A stretch of 64,000 bases of DNA from Deinococcus betulae (GCF_020166395.1 NZ_JAIQXU010000001.1:372001-436000), one strand, 5' to 3'; positions 10,774 through 22,744 are shown, counted from the stretch's first letter. The notes: generated from the letters alone by a model not told the origin. Translations and numbers: made by a program.

Positions 10774-11050
10774 CCACACAATTGAGGGGCACCCCTGGTC
10801 CTGGAGGAACGGGCAGACGCTAAAACTCAGGCGGGGATCAGCGAAGCCAAGAGGCGACCAAGCAGAGCAGCGAGGAATCCAGGCGGAGTCAGCCCAACCG
10901 GGGACCGCGCCGGGCCGCCTGAACAGCACAGGGGCAGTGGGCCGCGACCCGCTGAACGGCGGCCCTGTGCCTGCCCAGCCTGCCAGAACACGGCCTCAAT
11001 AGGGCGCCTGACCGCATGCCCTTTGGCGCCGATGCTCTAGACTGCTCTGT

Positions 11051-12838
<1,788 letters not shown>

Positions 12839-12867
12839 CCGCGCCGACAATTCAGTCCTTAGCCTCC

Positions 12868-12898
12868 TGACCGGCTCCGGCCGGTCAAGTTTTGTTGC
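12868..12898 (+). terminator. Rho-independent terminator of lepA
   Basis: TGACCGGC/GCCGGTCA, an 8-bp stem with a 4-nt loop (12868-12887), is followed by AGTTTTGTTG. Confidence 0.78.
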
Positions 12899-12939
12899 TG
12901 AGGCCACTGCGGCCCTCTACCCTCTTTCAGTGTGACCTC

Positions 12940-12969
12940 TTGCACAAAAGGCACAGTCAGTGTTACGCT
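12940..12969 (+). promoter_or_regulatory. Sigma-70 promoter of the coiled-coil operon
   Basis: TTGCAC (12940-12945), an 18-bp spacer and TACGCT (12964-12969) form a good promoter about 38 bp before the ATG at 13007, leaving a conventional leader with an AGGA ribosome site. Confidence 0.6.
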
Positions 12970-12974
12970 GTAAA

Positions 12975-12996
12975 CGTAAAAGCAAACGGCTTTACG
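12975..12996 (+). repeat. Inverted repeat in the 5' leader of the coiled-coil operon
   Basis: CGTAAAAGC and GCTTTACG pair (one bulged A) around a 5-nt loop, directly before the ribosome site. It could be an operator or a leader stem-loop; the sequence does not decide. Confidence 0.45.
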
Positions 12997-13006
12997 CGGA
13001 GGAAAG

Positions 13007-13972
13007 ATGACGACTCACGATGCCCAATCTTTACAGCAGGCGTTCAAACAGCTCCGTCAGGAGCAGACGGCCCTACAAGGCCGGTTTCAAAGCCGCGCCG
13101 AGGTGCAGCAGCAGCGCAAGAACCGCGAGGTCCTGACCCAGGCGGCCGAATACACGGTGGACAATATCGTGCGCGAATCGGCCGATGTGCAGCTGGAAGT
13201 CGGCGCTGTCATGGCGCAGCTGGAACAGCGGCTGTCCGGCGAAGCGACCAAACTGAGCCAGCTTGTGACCGCCACCGAGGTCGCCCAGCGCGAACTGGCC
13301 GAACTGCGCCGCCTCCGGGTGGCGGCCGACGCTCTGGCCGCCCTGCAACAGGACAGCCGCGACCGGCTGGCCCGGCTGAACGGTGAACATCAGGCCCGGC
13401 TGGACGCCCTGGACCGCGAGCAGGCCGCTGACCGCCGCACCTGGGAACGCGAGGACGCTGAATTTGCCGCCGAGGCCCAGCGCATGCAGGCCGACACTGC
13501 CCGCGAACGCCAGCAGGAAGAAGCAGACCACACCTACCGGCGTCAGCGCGAGCGCCAGCACGACGCCGACGCCCAGCACGCCGCTGACCGTGCCCAGGAG
13601 CGTGACCTTGCCGAGCGCCGCCTGACCCTGGAGCGCGACTGGCGGGAGCGCGAAGCCGCCCTGCAAACAACCGCTGAGCACTTTGAAAAAGACCTCGCGC
13701 GGGTCGAAGCCTTTCCGCAGGTGCTGGAAGAAGAGGTCAGGAAGGCGCGTGAAGAAGGCATCCGGCAGGCAGGTGCCGACGCCAAGGTGCGCTCGGACCT
13801 GCTGGAACGCGAGTGGGCGGCCAGCAAGCAGGGCTTTGAGCTTCACCTTGAGTCGCTTCAGGCGTCCATCGCGGCGGCCGAGGCGCAGGTGGCCGAACTC
13901 CAGGCCCAGCAGCAGCGCGTGAGCGAACAGACCCAGGGCCTCGCGGCCCGCGCGTTCCGAGGTGAAGCGTGA
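13007..13972 (+). CDS. Coiled-coil protein 1 of a tandem homologous pair, unknown function
   Basis: A 321-aa protein without signal peptide or membrane segment, dominated by Glu, Gln, Arg and Ala in heptad-like runs from about residue 60 to the end. Trp is rare and set in repeated contexts (RRTWERED, ERDWREREAAL, LEREWAASK). It ends LQAQQQRVSEQTQGLAARAF. A good promoter and ribosome site precede it, and its TGA overlaps the GTG of the next gene, whose product is collinear in sequence. A cytoplasmic filament or scaffold role is possible but is inference from composition only. Confidence 0.7.
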   Translation: MTTHDAQSLQQAFKQLRQEQTALQGRFQSRAEVQQQRKNREVLTQAAEYTVDNIVRESADVQLEVGAVMAQLEQRLSGEATKLSQLVTATEVAQRELAELRRLRVAADALAALQQDSRDRLARLNGEHQARLDALDREQAADRRTWEREDAEFAAEAQRMQADTARERQQEEADHTYRRQRERQHDADAQHAADRAQERDLAERRLTLERDWREREAALQTTAEHFEKDLARVEAFPQVLEEEVRKAREEGIRQAGADAKVRSDLLEREWAASKQGFELHLESLQASIAAAEAQVAELQAQQQRVSEQTQGLAARAFRGEA

Positions 13973-15111
13973 CCCCCAAGCGTCCCGGCGAGACCGCCAC
14001 CAAAGCCAAGATTCTCGAAGCCTTCGACGACCTCAGCACCGAATACACGCAGTTAGAAGGGCAACTGAACGCCCTGAAAAGCCAGCTGAACCAGAAAGAA
14101 AAAGAGGTGCGCGAGGCCCAGAAACAGGCGCAGCAGACGCAAAAGGCGCAGCAGGCCCCCGCAGGACCAATGGCCGAAGCGGCGAAAACCCTGCCCACCA
14201 CCCCGGAAGGCAAGCCCGGCCGCATGGAAGTGGCCCTGGGCCTGCTCGCGCAGCTTCAGGCCGGGGCGTCCGGCACGCTGGCCGAACTGTCCGAGCAGCT
14301 CAGCGCCGAGGCTGCCGGGCTTCAGGGCGTGCTGAAGCTGGCCCAGGCCGAGCGTGAAGCATTGAAAGAGCTGTACGACCTGGACGCAGGTGAAGACGCG
14401 CTGCGCCACCTGCTGGCCGAGTACGACGCGGCGGCCGAAAGCGCCCGCACCGAGGCCGAAAGCCGTCAGGCCCAGGTGGCCGAGGACTGGGAAGCGCGCC
14501 AGCGCGAGTGGCAGACCGAGCAGGACGCCCGGGAGCGCAGCGTGCAGGAGCGCGACCTGACCGCCGCGACCACCCAGGAACGCGAGGATGCCGATTATCA
14601 GTACAGCCGCGACCTGGCCCGGCGCCTGGATGACGAAACCTACCGCGCCGAACAGGCCGAACTGACCCGCACCCGCGCCGAGCGCCTGGACACGCAGGAA
14701 CGCGAATGGAACACCCGCGAGGCCGAGCTGACCCAGCGGGAAACGCGCTTCCGCGACGTGACCGATAAGGCCGCCGCCCTGCCTGCCGAACGCGAGGCCG
14801 CCCTGAAGCGCGCCGAGGCCGAAGGCACTGGCATTGGCAACCGGCAGGCGCGCGTGCGCACCGACCTGCAAGAGAAAGAAATTGACGGCCAGCGCCGCAT
14901 CTACGAGCAGCGCACCCAGAACTTTCAGACCCGCCTGGACCTGCTTGAAAAGCGCGCGGCGCAGCTGTCCGAGCAGGTGGGGGCCGCCAGCCGCCAGATG
15001 CAGGACCTCGCCGTCAAGGCCATTGAGGGCCAGGCCAACGCCAGCAGCCTGAACGCCTTCAAAGAACTGGCCATGGAACAGGCCAAGGCTCAGGGCAAGA
15101 GCAAGAACTGA
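13969..15111 (+). CDS. Coiled-coil protein 2 of a tandem homologous pair, unknown function
   Basis: The start is GTG inside a GTGA overlap with the upstream stop, so translation is coupled. The 380-aa product has an N-terminal coiled coil (YTQLEGQLNALKSQLNQKEK), a Pro/Ala linker near residues 60-85 and a long C-terminal coiled coil. Collinear matches to the upstream protein include EDWEARQREWQTEQ, EDADYQYSRDLAR, EREWNTREAELTQ and ARVRTDLQEKEI, ending LSEQVGAASRQMQDLAVKAI. It probably arose by duplication and may form a hetero-oligomer with protein 1. The family is not one I recognise. Confidence 0.7.
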   Translation: MTPKRPGETATKAKILEAFDDLSTEYTQLEGQLNALKSQLNQKEKEVREAQKQAQQTQKAQQAPAGPMAEAAKTLPTTPEGKPGRMEVALGLLAQLQAGASGTLAELSEQLSAEAAGLQGVLKLAQAEREALKELYDLDAGEDALRHLLAEYDAAAESARTEAESRQAQVAEDWEARQREWQTEQDARERSVQERDLTAATTQEREDADYQYSRDLARRLDDETYRAEQAELTRTRAERLDTQEREWNTREAELTQRETRFRDVTDKAAALPAEREAALKRAEAEGTGIGNRQARVRTDLQEKEIDGQRRIYEQRTQNFQTRLDLLEKRAAQLSEQVGAASRQMQDLAVKAIEGQANASSLNAFKELAMEQAKAQGKSKN

Positions 15112-15129
15112 GCGTCAGGGTACGGCCAG

Positions 15130-15155
15130 GGGCGACCTTCTGCGGAGGGTCGCCC
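15130..15155 (+). terminator. Probable transcription terminator of the coiled-coil operon
   Basis: GGGCGACC (15130-15137) and GGTCGCCC (15148-15155) form an 8-bp stem soon after the stop. There is no T run, so efficiency is uncertain. Confidence 0.5.
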
Positions 15156-15301
15156 TGCTGCTGTGCCTAGAGCCCTGAAAAGGCAGTAAGTGTCAACCCG
15201 TGTAGAGAGCCGCTGGCACGACGCTGATCACACACAGGGGCTGAGTGTTCTGGACAGCGTTGTCTGAGCCGCCTGCTGGCCGACCATTCACAGTGGGGCC
15301 G

Positions 15302-15835
15302 TCACGGCCTCGGGGTGTAGGTGGCCTGCACCAGGCCACTCGGAAAAGCGCGACTTCGGCTCAAGTGCCACGCCCGCTGCGGCAGGCCACGCTCAAAGAG
15401 GGCAATCCCCGAGCCAAGGATGACAGGCACCCAGGACAGCGTCAGGTCCGTGACCACCCCTGCCCGGAGCCCCTGCCGCACCACATCACCGCCGTCAAGG
15501 TAGATGTGTTCGTGGCCTTCGTGGGCCAACCTGTCCAGTACCTGCGTCAGTTCCCCCTGGCACGCCTCTACACCCTGCCGCGCGTCAAGTGGCCGGTGCG
15601 TGAGCACCAGCACTCGCTTGCCCGCGTAAGGCCACTCTGGAAACGAGGCCACCACATCGTAGGTCGAGCGGCCGATGACCAGCGCGTCAACAGACGCCAT
15701 CAGCTCGGCGTAGCCCGTGTCCTCCGGGGGCATGGTCTGCACCAGATTGAGCCAGTCCAGCCCGTGATCGTCACCCGCAATGTACCCATCCAGGCTGAGG
15801 CCCAGAAAAACTGTCACGCGCAGAGGCTTCGTCAT
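15302..15835 (-). CDS. Dihydrofolate reductase-family protein (RibD C-terminal type)
   Basis: The 177-aa product has the fold signatures of the RibD-C/DHFR-like group: VTVFLGLSLDGYIAGDDHGL near the N-terminus, VDALVIGRSTYDVV (NADPH-binding region) and LTLSWVPVILGSGIALFE. Such proteins are NADPH-dependent reductases of mostly unknown substrate and are often paired with TetR or MarR genes. TAGAAT lies 6 nt before the ATG (leaderless). The divergent TetR gene and a shared palindrome suggest local repression. Confidence 0.85.
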   Translation of the reverse strand: MTKPLRVTVFLGLSLDGYIAGDDHGLDWLNLVQTMPPEDTGYAELMASVDALVIGRSTYDVVASFPEWPYAGKRVLVLTHRPLDARQGVEACQGELTQVLDRLAHEGHEHIYLDGGDVVRQGLRAGVVTDLTLSWVPVILGSGIALFERGLPQRAWHLSRSRAFPSGLVQATYTPRP

Positions 15836-15842
15836 GCTTAAA

Positions 15843-15857
15843 TTCTATAGTGTAGAA
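15843..15857. promoter_or_regulatory. Candidate TetR operator in a divergent promoter
   Basis: TTCTATAGTGTAGAA is a 15-bp near-palindrome that overlaps TAGAAT, the -10 of the reductase gene, and lies in the short gap before the TetR gene. Repressor binding would block at least the reductase promoter. Confidence 0.5.
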
Positions 15858-15890
15858 ATAAAGAGGAGCCAACACGCACAATGGAGAGCG

Positions 15891-16475
15891 ATGACTGTCC
15901 CTCTTCCCCCCCGGCGCCGGGGACGACCTGCTCGTGGTGCCGGGCTGACCGAAGACACCGTGCTCACTGCCGCCCTGACTCTACTGGAAAGAGACCGCGC
16001 CGCCTTCTCCATGCGCGCCCTTGCCCGCACGCTTCAGGTGGATGTGATGTCGCTCTATCACTACTTTCCAACCAAGGAGGCTCTACTTGATGCCGCCGTT
16101 CTCACTGCCTTCGCGCCCCTGGAGGAGGCTGACCCCTTCCTTGAGGGAGAGCCCACCTGTGCTGGGCGGCTGGAGCGCCTGGCCGCGCTGTATCTCGGTG
16201 TGGTGCAGCGCTATCCGGGCCTCACGCTGGAGATTGCGGCTGGCCGCGTGCCTGCGGCGCCTGTCGTCGCGCGCTTTGATGCTCTATTCGCGCAGGCGGT
16301 CAGGCCTCTTTCCCTGACCGCTGAGGAGACGCAAAGTGCTGGCCAGATGCTCGTGGACTACCTGCACGGCTTTATGCTGGGTGGTCCGGCGGCTGGAGAG
16401 GCTTGGCGGTTCGCCGTGCGCGTCTTTGCACAGGGCCTGCGCCACTGGCCGCCGGACGCGACTCAGGACCACTGA
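15891..16475 (+). CDS. TetR/AcrR-family transcriptional repressor
   Basis: ATG 15891 with GGAGAG upstream gives a 194-aa protein. The N-terminal HTH is TEDTVLTAALTLLERDRAAF, MRALARTLQVDVMSLYHYF and PTKEALLDAAV, a standard TetR_N domain with the SLYHYF recognition helix. The C-terminal part (about 70-194) resembles the TetR_C domain that forms the ligand pocket. An upstream in-frame ATG at 15780 would lie inside the divergent gene and is rejected. It probably controls its own gene and the reductase gene. Confidence 0.88.
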   Translation: MTVPLPPRRRGRPARGAGLTEDTVLTAALTLLERDRAAFSMRALARTLQVDVMSLYHYFPTKEALLDAAVLTAFAPLEEADPFLEGEPTCAGRLERLAALYLGVVQRYPGLTLEIAAGRVPAAPVVARFDALFAQAVRPLSLTAEETQSAGQMLVDYLHGFMLGGPAAGEAWRFAVRVFAQGLRHWPPDATQDH

Positions 16476-16599
16476 TTCAAAGACTTTTCTAAGCCTTACA
16501 GAACTGCTGGCTATAGTGTGCGTCAAGGGTAGGTGAGGTTCCAGACCTCAGCATCAATTGCTTACGAAACGGTTTCAGAGACGGAGAGTGCCCTTATGT

Positions 16600-16663
16600 T
16601 TGGAAAGTCACTCTTCCCTTGCTGGGCTTTGAATCCCGTTTTCAGGCGATTCAACCGGAGAGG
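16600..16663 (+). repeat. Partial copy of intergenic repeat family 1 (3' hairpin half)
   Basis: CTTTGAATCCCGTTTTCAGG followed by CGATTCAACCGGAG matches the terminal hairpin of the copy at 30013-30153. It lies in the otherwise featureless 16476-16753 part of the gap. Confidence 0.45.
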
Positions 16664-16753
16664 TCTTCAGTCCACTTCTGGCCACCTCAGCCGCCCTGGA
16701 TGAGCAACGCATAGGCAGGCGCTGAAGCGGGGGCATTCGCTGGGGGTGGGGGT

Positions 16754-16778
16754 TGACAGACCCGTGAGGGTTCTGTCA
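16754..16778. promoter_or_regulatory. Inverted repeat upstream of the histidine kinase operon
   Basis: TGACAGA (16754-16760) and TCTGTCA (16772-16778) are perfect inverted half-sites, extended inward by CCC/GGG, ending 12 bp before the TACCTT -10 of the kinase gene. The position suits a regulator site, perhaps for the cognate NarL-type regulator. Confidence 0.45.
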
Positions 16779-16803
16779 GAGGCCGGCCGCTACCTTGGGC
16801 GGT

Positions 16804-17895
16804 ATGTCCACGTCTGCCTCCAGCCTGCCCCACCCGGCCACCGGGTTTGGTCAGGCCAGTTTGCGGACGCTGCGCGCCCAGTTCACCCTGGTGATCTTTT
16901 TGCTGGCCTTTTTGCCTAACGTGGTGCTGACCTTCACGGCCCGGCCCAACGTGGCGCCGCTGACCCTGCTGGCCTGGATGGTCACGGTGGGGGCGCTGTG
17001 CGCGGCGGTTGGCTACCTGCTCAGCGGCACCCTGCTGCGGCCCCTCAGCCGCCTTCAGGCCCAGGTCGAGGACGGCGCCTTTCAGGCCGCCCACGCCGAT
17101 GATCCGACGGAGATTCGCGCGCTGAGGGGCGCCTTTACCGGTCTGCTCTCCAGTCTCGGCACCGAGCAGGCGCGGCGTAACGCCTTCATGGCCACGCTGG
17201 TGCATGACCTGAAAACGCCGCTGATCGCCACCGGCCACCTGACCAAGATCCTGACCACCATGCCGCTGCCCGAACCAGAGCGCCGCATGATGGGCGAGCA
17301 GATGCAGGCCGAAACCGCCCGGCTGCTGGCGCTGGTGCAGCAGATGGCCGACGCCCACCGCTTTGAGCAGGAAGACGTGCAGGTGCAGCTGATCTCCACC
17401 GATCTGGGCGCCTTACTGAACGATGTGGCCCTGCGCGCCGCCCCTCAGGCGGAGGCCCAGGGGCTGACCCTGAGCGTTCAGGGCGAGGGGCACGCCCAGA
17501 CCGATCCGGCGGTGCTGGAACGCGCCGTCATGAACCTCACCACCAACGCCCTGCGTTACGCCCGCAGCGGCGTGACTCTCAGCGTGTCCGCAGATGGCCT
17601 GCACGTGACCGACGATGGCCCCGGCCTGGCCGCGCCCCTGGACGAGCTGGCCCAGCCGTTTAACGCCCAGCCCACCACGATTGCTGGGCAGCAGTACACC
17701 GCCGGCACCGCTGGTCTGGGCCTCTTCATCGCCCGCCGCATCGCCCAGGCCCACGGCGGCGACCTGCACTACAGCCGCCTGCCCCCCCCTGACGCTTCCT
17801 CCGGCCTCCCCCCTTCCGAAGCCCCTGCCGGTGCCGACGCCTGCCTGCCCGCCCTGACCCGCTTCACGCTCTCCCTGCCGGAGGTTTCCCCATGA
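16804..17895 (+). CDS. Membrane sensor histidine kinase (HisKA type)
   Basis: The 363-aa product has two membrane segments (about residues 26-45 and 55-75) with almost no periplasmic loop, a linker, and a HisKA dimerisation domain with the phospho-acceptor in ATLVHDLKTPL (His about 134). The ATPase domain has the N box VMNLTTNALRYA, G1 DDGPGL and G2 GTAGLGLFIARRIA. ATG 16804 is chosen because TACCTT ends 7 nt upstream (leaderless). The stop overlaps the response-regulator ATG, so the two form an operon. The short loop suggests sensing in or near the membrane. Confidence 0.92.
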   Translation: MSTSASSLPHPATGFGQASLRTLRAQFTLVIFLLAFLPNVVLTFTARPNVAPLTLLAWMVTVGALCAAVGYLLSGTLLRPLSRLQAQVEDGAFQAAHADDPTEIRALRGAFTGLLSSLGTEQARRNAFMATLVHDLKTPLIATGHLTKILTTMPLPEPERRMMGEQMQAETARLLALVQQMADAHRFEQEDVQVQLISTDLGALLNDVALRAAPQAEAQGLTLSVQGEGHAQTDPAVLERAVMNLTTNALRYARSGVTLSVSADGLHVTDDGPGLAAPLDELAQPFNAQPTTIAGQQYTAGTAGLGLFIARRIAQAHGGDLHYSRLPPPDASSGLPPSEAPAGADACLPALTRFTLSLPEVSP

Positions 17896-18476
17896 GACTA
17901 GTCATTGCCGACGACCACCCCCTCTTTCGTATGGGCCTCAAGTACGCCCTGATTCACCAGGGCTTTGACGTGGTGGCCGAGGCCAGTGACGGCCTGGCCG
18001 CGCTGGAGGCCTGCCGCGCCCTGCAACCCGACGCCGCGCTGCTGGACGTGAAGATGCCCGGCATGACCGGCATTGAGGTCTGCGAGCGCCTGCGCCAGAC
18101 CAACCCCCGGCTGGTCAGTGTCCTGATCACCACCTTTGCCGAACCCGCCATCGTGCAGGCCGCCCGCGCGGCGGGGGCACGCGGCTACGTGAGCAAGGAA
18201 ACCGACCCCGAAAGCCTGGCCCGGCAACTGCGCGACATCGTGGCCAACCCAGATGTGGACCGCCTGCCTCATGTGGACGTGCCCCGCCTGACTCCGCGCG
18301 AATCCGAGGTGCTGCCGCTGCTTGCACAGGGCTACAGCAACAAGGAGATCGCCAAGAACCTGGGGGTCTCGCCCGATACCGTCAAAGACCACCTGGCCCG
18401 GCTGTACGCCAAGCTGGACGCGGGTGACCGCACCGAGGCGGTCAGCCGCGCCCGTTCTATCGGCCTGCTGCACTGA
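17892..18476 (+). CDS. NarL/LuxR-family response regulator
   Basis: The 194-aa product has a receiver domain with acidic pocket ADDHPLF (Asp7/Asp8), phospho-acceptor Asp52 in LLDVKMPG, Thr in LITTFA and Lys in YVSKET. A LuxR-type HTH follows (LTPRESEVLPLLAQGYSNKE, then VSPDTVKDHLARLYAKL). The kinase is coupled by an ATGA overlap. Pairing a NarL regulator with a HisKA kinase is uncommon, because NarL partners are usually HisKA_3. Confidence 0.93.
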   Translation: MRLVIADDHPLFRMGLKYALIHQGFDVVAEASDGLAALEACRALQPDAALLDVKMPGMTGIEVCERLRQTNPRLVSVLITTFAEPAIVQAARAAGARGYVSKETDPESLARQLRDIVANPDVDRLPHVDVPRLTPRESEVLPLLAQGYSNKEIAKNLGVSPDTVKDHLARLYAKLDAGDRTEAVSRARSIGLLH

Positions 18477-18628
18477 GAGCAGGAGCGAGCACTGCTGAGG
18501 CGCACCACTGAGGCACAGAGCCCTCAATCAACGTGGGCCGGTACGACTGGGCGGCAGCCTTCCTGATCTGGATGGCACCGCCCTGACCATCAAGCCCACA
18601 GAAGACCGCTGTAAAACCACACGGACAA

Positions 18629-18663
18629 CCGCCGGGTCACCCCTATTACAGGTGGCCCGGCGG
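18629..18663. repeat. Strong inverted repeat between the response regulator and the next gene
   Basis: CCGCCGGGTCACC and GGTGGCCCGGCGG form a 13-bp stem (one G-T wobble) with a 9-nt loop. There is no T run. It may stop transcription from the regulator gene or be an operator for the downstream secreted-protein gene. Confidence 0.45.
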
Positions 18664-18712
18664 CTCAAGTGAGGCAATCCGACCAACGCCCGGCTGTTAA
18701 AGTGAACGGCGC

Positions 18713-19204
18713 ATGAAGACCCGCTGCCTGTTTTCTCTGACACTGCTTCTCGCCGGCACGGCGGCGGCGCAGGGCACGTCGCCCGACGCGCGCCTGACCC
18801 TCTGGGGCAGTGTAGGGACCGAAGCCTATATCGCGCCGGGCGTTTCACTGGGCCTGAGCACGCCGCTGGGCCAGATCGGCTCCTTTCAGACCACCCTGCG
18901 CGGCACCGCCGGCCTGTATATCCTGCCTATCGCCGACCTGAACGGGCCGCTGCCTATGGTCAATGCCGACGTGCTGTTCTCGGGGACAGCGGGCCAGGTG
19001 AACGTCTATGGCGGTCCCAGCCTGGGCACGCTGGCCGGGGCCGTGTGGTTTGCGGGCGTAACAGGTGGCGTACGCGGGCAGTTTGGGGCAAGCAATCTGG
19101 GCTGGTTCAGCGAGGCCCGCGTGCGCGCCGGCTTTGTTCCAGGCAGCGGCACGCCGCCCCTGCCTCTGGTAGGCGGCGGGTTTGGCCTCACCTACCGCTT
19201 CTAA
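18713..19204 (+). CDS. Secreted, probable beta-barrel protein, unknown function
   Basis: A 163-aa protein with a clear signal peptide (MKTRCLFSLTLLLAGTAAAQ, cleavage after AAA). The mature part alternates Gly/aromatic strands (TLWGSVGTEAYIAPGVSLGL, FGASNLGWFSEARVRAGFV) and ends in Phe (FGLTYRF), the usual terminus of outer-membrane barrels. TAAAGT lies 9 nt before the ATG. Small outer-membrane or cell-envelope protein is the best guess. Confidence 0.65.
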   Translation: MKTRCLFSLTLLLAGTAAAQGTSPDARLTLWGSVGTEAYIAPGVSLGLSTPLGQIGSFQTTLRGTAGLYILPIADLNGPLPMVNADVLFSGTAGQVNVYGGPSLGTLAGAVWFAGVTGGVRGQFGASNLGWFSEARVRAGFVPGSGTPPLPLVGGGFGLTYRF

Positions 19205-19248
19205 CCTTTTCGCTGCCCTGCCTCCGGGCCGCCTGTACCCTGCGGGGA

Positions 19249-20427
<1,179 letters not shown>

Positions 20428-20595
20428 CCGTGGTGTTCCCGTTTCTCCCTGGCTGGGAGTACACCGCACCTCAAATCCAGAGAGGCTACTCCGCCCTGCC
20501 ACGCCGCCTGGTCAGTCTGCTCACTGCCCAGCGCACTGATCGTCCACCGAACTTTTGAAGGATGACTGGGGCGGCCCAGTCCCTAAGCTGCCCTT

Positions 20596-21312
20596 ATGCC
20601 TCTGGTCAAAAGCGTTGCGTGCGCCGCTGTGCTGTGGCTCTCCGGCACAGCCTCGGCACTCCTATCCGGCGTGCCTTTACCTGACGGCGGGTGGGCAGGC
20701 TGGCGGTGCCTGCAACCAGACGAAGCCCCTGCCTGCCGCGTACCCGTGTTCGTGCGCCTGGACGCGGCGGGGCGGGTGAAGCGCCAGGCGCAGGTGCCCG
20801 AAAGTCGCAGCCTTGGCCCGGTGTTGCGGCACCCTGATGGCCGCACCCTGTACCTGGGCGGCTCAACCCTCGTGGCTCTGGATGCCAACACGCTGAAGGC
20901 GCGCTGGCATGTCCAGCTGTCCGCCGCCGCCTGGACCCTGGAACCCCTGGCCCTCTCGCCGAATGGTCAGCATCTGGCTGTGGCAGGTCGAAACGGCGCC
21001 GTGCGGCTGCTGAGCGCCCAGAGCGGGCGGTGGGTCAACATCCTCCAGCATCCGTTCTACAGAGACCAGAAGGACGGCTCCGGCGATTTTTTTGCCACGC
21101 CCACCGCCCTGGCCTTTTCGCCTGATGGCCGCACCCTCGCCATTGGCTCGCGGGGTGGTGGGGTGCGGCTGCGCTCGCTGGCCACCGGGCAGGAGCGCCA
21201 GCTCTCGGGAGGCTGCACGGCGGCGAAGACCGCAGCACACCTGGGGCCAGTGAGGGCCTGCTGTTCACAGGTGCGGGCACGCTGGTCAGCACCGCCAACG
21301 ACGAGCAGCTGA
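20596..21312 (+). CDS. Secreted WD40-like beta-propeller protein, 5' part of a frameshifted gene
   Basis: A signal peptide (SVACAAVLWLSGTASA) is followed by propeller blades such as HPDGRTLYLGGSTLVALDAN, LSPNGQHLAVAGRNGAVRLL and FSPDGRTLAIGSRGGGVRLR. After about residue 204 the reading turns to non-propeller sequence and stops. The +2 frame continues instead with EGLLFTGAGTLVSTANDEQL, a normal blade that runs into the next frame. So a single-base deletion (or equivalent) lies near 21205-21235. TAAGCT is 6 nt before the ATG (leaderless). Decay or assembly error are both possible. Confidence 0.65.
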   Translation: MPLVKSVACAAVLWLSGTASALLSGVPLPDGGWAGWRCLQPDEAPACRVPVFVRLDAAGRVKRQAQVPESRSLGPVLRHPDGRTLYLGGSTLVALDANTLKARWHVQLSAAAWTLEPLALSPNGQHLAVAGRNGAVRLLSAQSGRWVNILQHPFYRDQKDGSGDFFATPTALAFSPDGRTLAIGSRGGGVRLRSLATGQERQLSGGCTAAKTAAHLGPVRACCSQVRARWSAPPTTSS

Positions 21313-21947
21313 TGGCCTGGCCGCTACGCCCGCCGCGTCAGGCCCGCTGCCTGTCTTTGCCCGGCGGCGCGACCTCGCTGCACCTCTTGCCGCAGGGCCG
21401 CTTGCTGGCGCTGGGGGTCACCTCGGGCACCCTGCTGCACTGGCCGGAGGTCACGCGGCTGGCCCGGCTCGCTCCGCTGGGCTCAGCACTGGTGCGGTGG
21501 CAGGTCACGGGCACTACCCTGGCCCTCAGTGACCAGCACAGCACCCGCCGCTGGAGGCTGCCGAGCGCCGCGCCTTTGCCCAGCGCGGCGCCCCCTCTGG
21601 CCACCTTTCACCCTGCCGGGGCCACCGTCACCATCGGAGATGACCTGAGGGTGCGGGTCAAAGCCGCTGGACACACACGGGTCCTCTGGCCCCCAGCGGT
21701 GGCGCCGGCCAATCTGGACGGCCTGGGCGTCCCTGTCGGCTGGCAGGTGCGCTTGAAAGGCGGCCAACTGACCGTGAGCGCCACCTCTAACGTCCGCACC
21801 ATGACCAACGGAACGACCGACTTCACCAACAACTACGTGTGGGCCTGGCCGTCAGGCCGCTTTCTGGGCTGCCGTACCCTGCGCGGGGACGGGGACAACC
21901 TGGGCGTCGCCTCTCTTGCAGTGCCCTGCCGCACGCGGGAACCCTGA
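21312..21947 (+). CDS. Secreted WD40-like beta-propeller protein, 3' part of a frameshifted gene
   Basis: This frame from ATG 21312 is the continuation of the upstream propeller in another phase: the codons before the ATG read STANDEQL and join directly to MAWPLRPP. It contains further blade-like stretches (LLPQGRLLALGVTSGTLLHW, TFHPAGATVTIGDDLRVRV) and ends CRTREP. It has no signal peptide of its own. The overlap of the upstream TGA with this ATG is probably incidental. Joined, the two parts would encode about 450 residues. Confidence 0.6.
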   Translation: MAWPLRPPRQARCLSLPGGATSLHLLPQGRLLALGVTSGTLLHWPEVTRLARLAPLGSALVRWQVTGTTLALSDQHSTRRWRLPSAAPLPSAAPPLATFHPAGATVTIGDDLRVRVKAAGHTRVLWPPAVAPANLDGLGVPVGWQVRLKGGQLTVSATSNVRTMTNGTTDFTNNYVWAWPSGRFLGCRTLRGDGDNLGVASLAVPCRTREP

Positions 21948-21973
21948 CGCCACTCCTGGCGTACCCTGGCGGT

Positions 21974-22744
<771 letters not shown>

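Noticed and set aside
10649..10792. 48-codon N-terminal extension of the M28 peptidase
   Set aside because: The segment is repeat-family DNA, and a leaderless -10 sits right before the internal ATG 10648.
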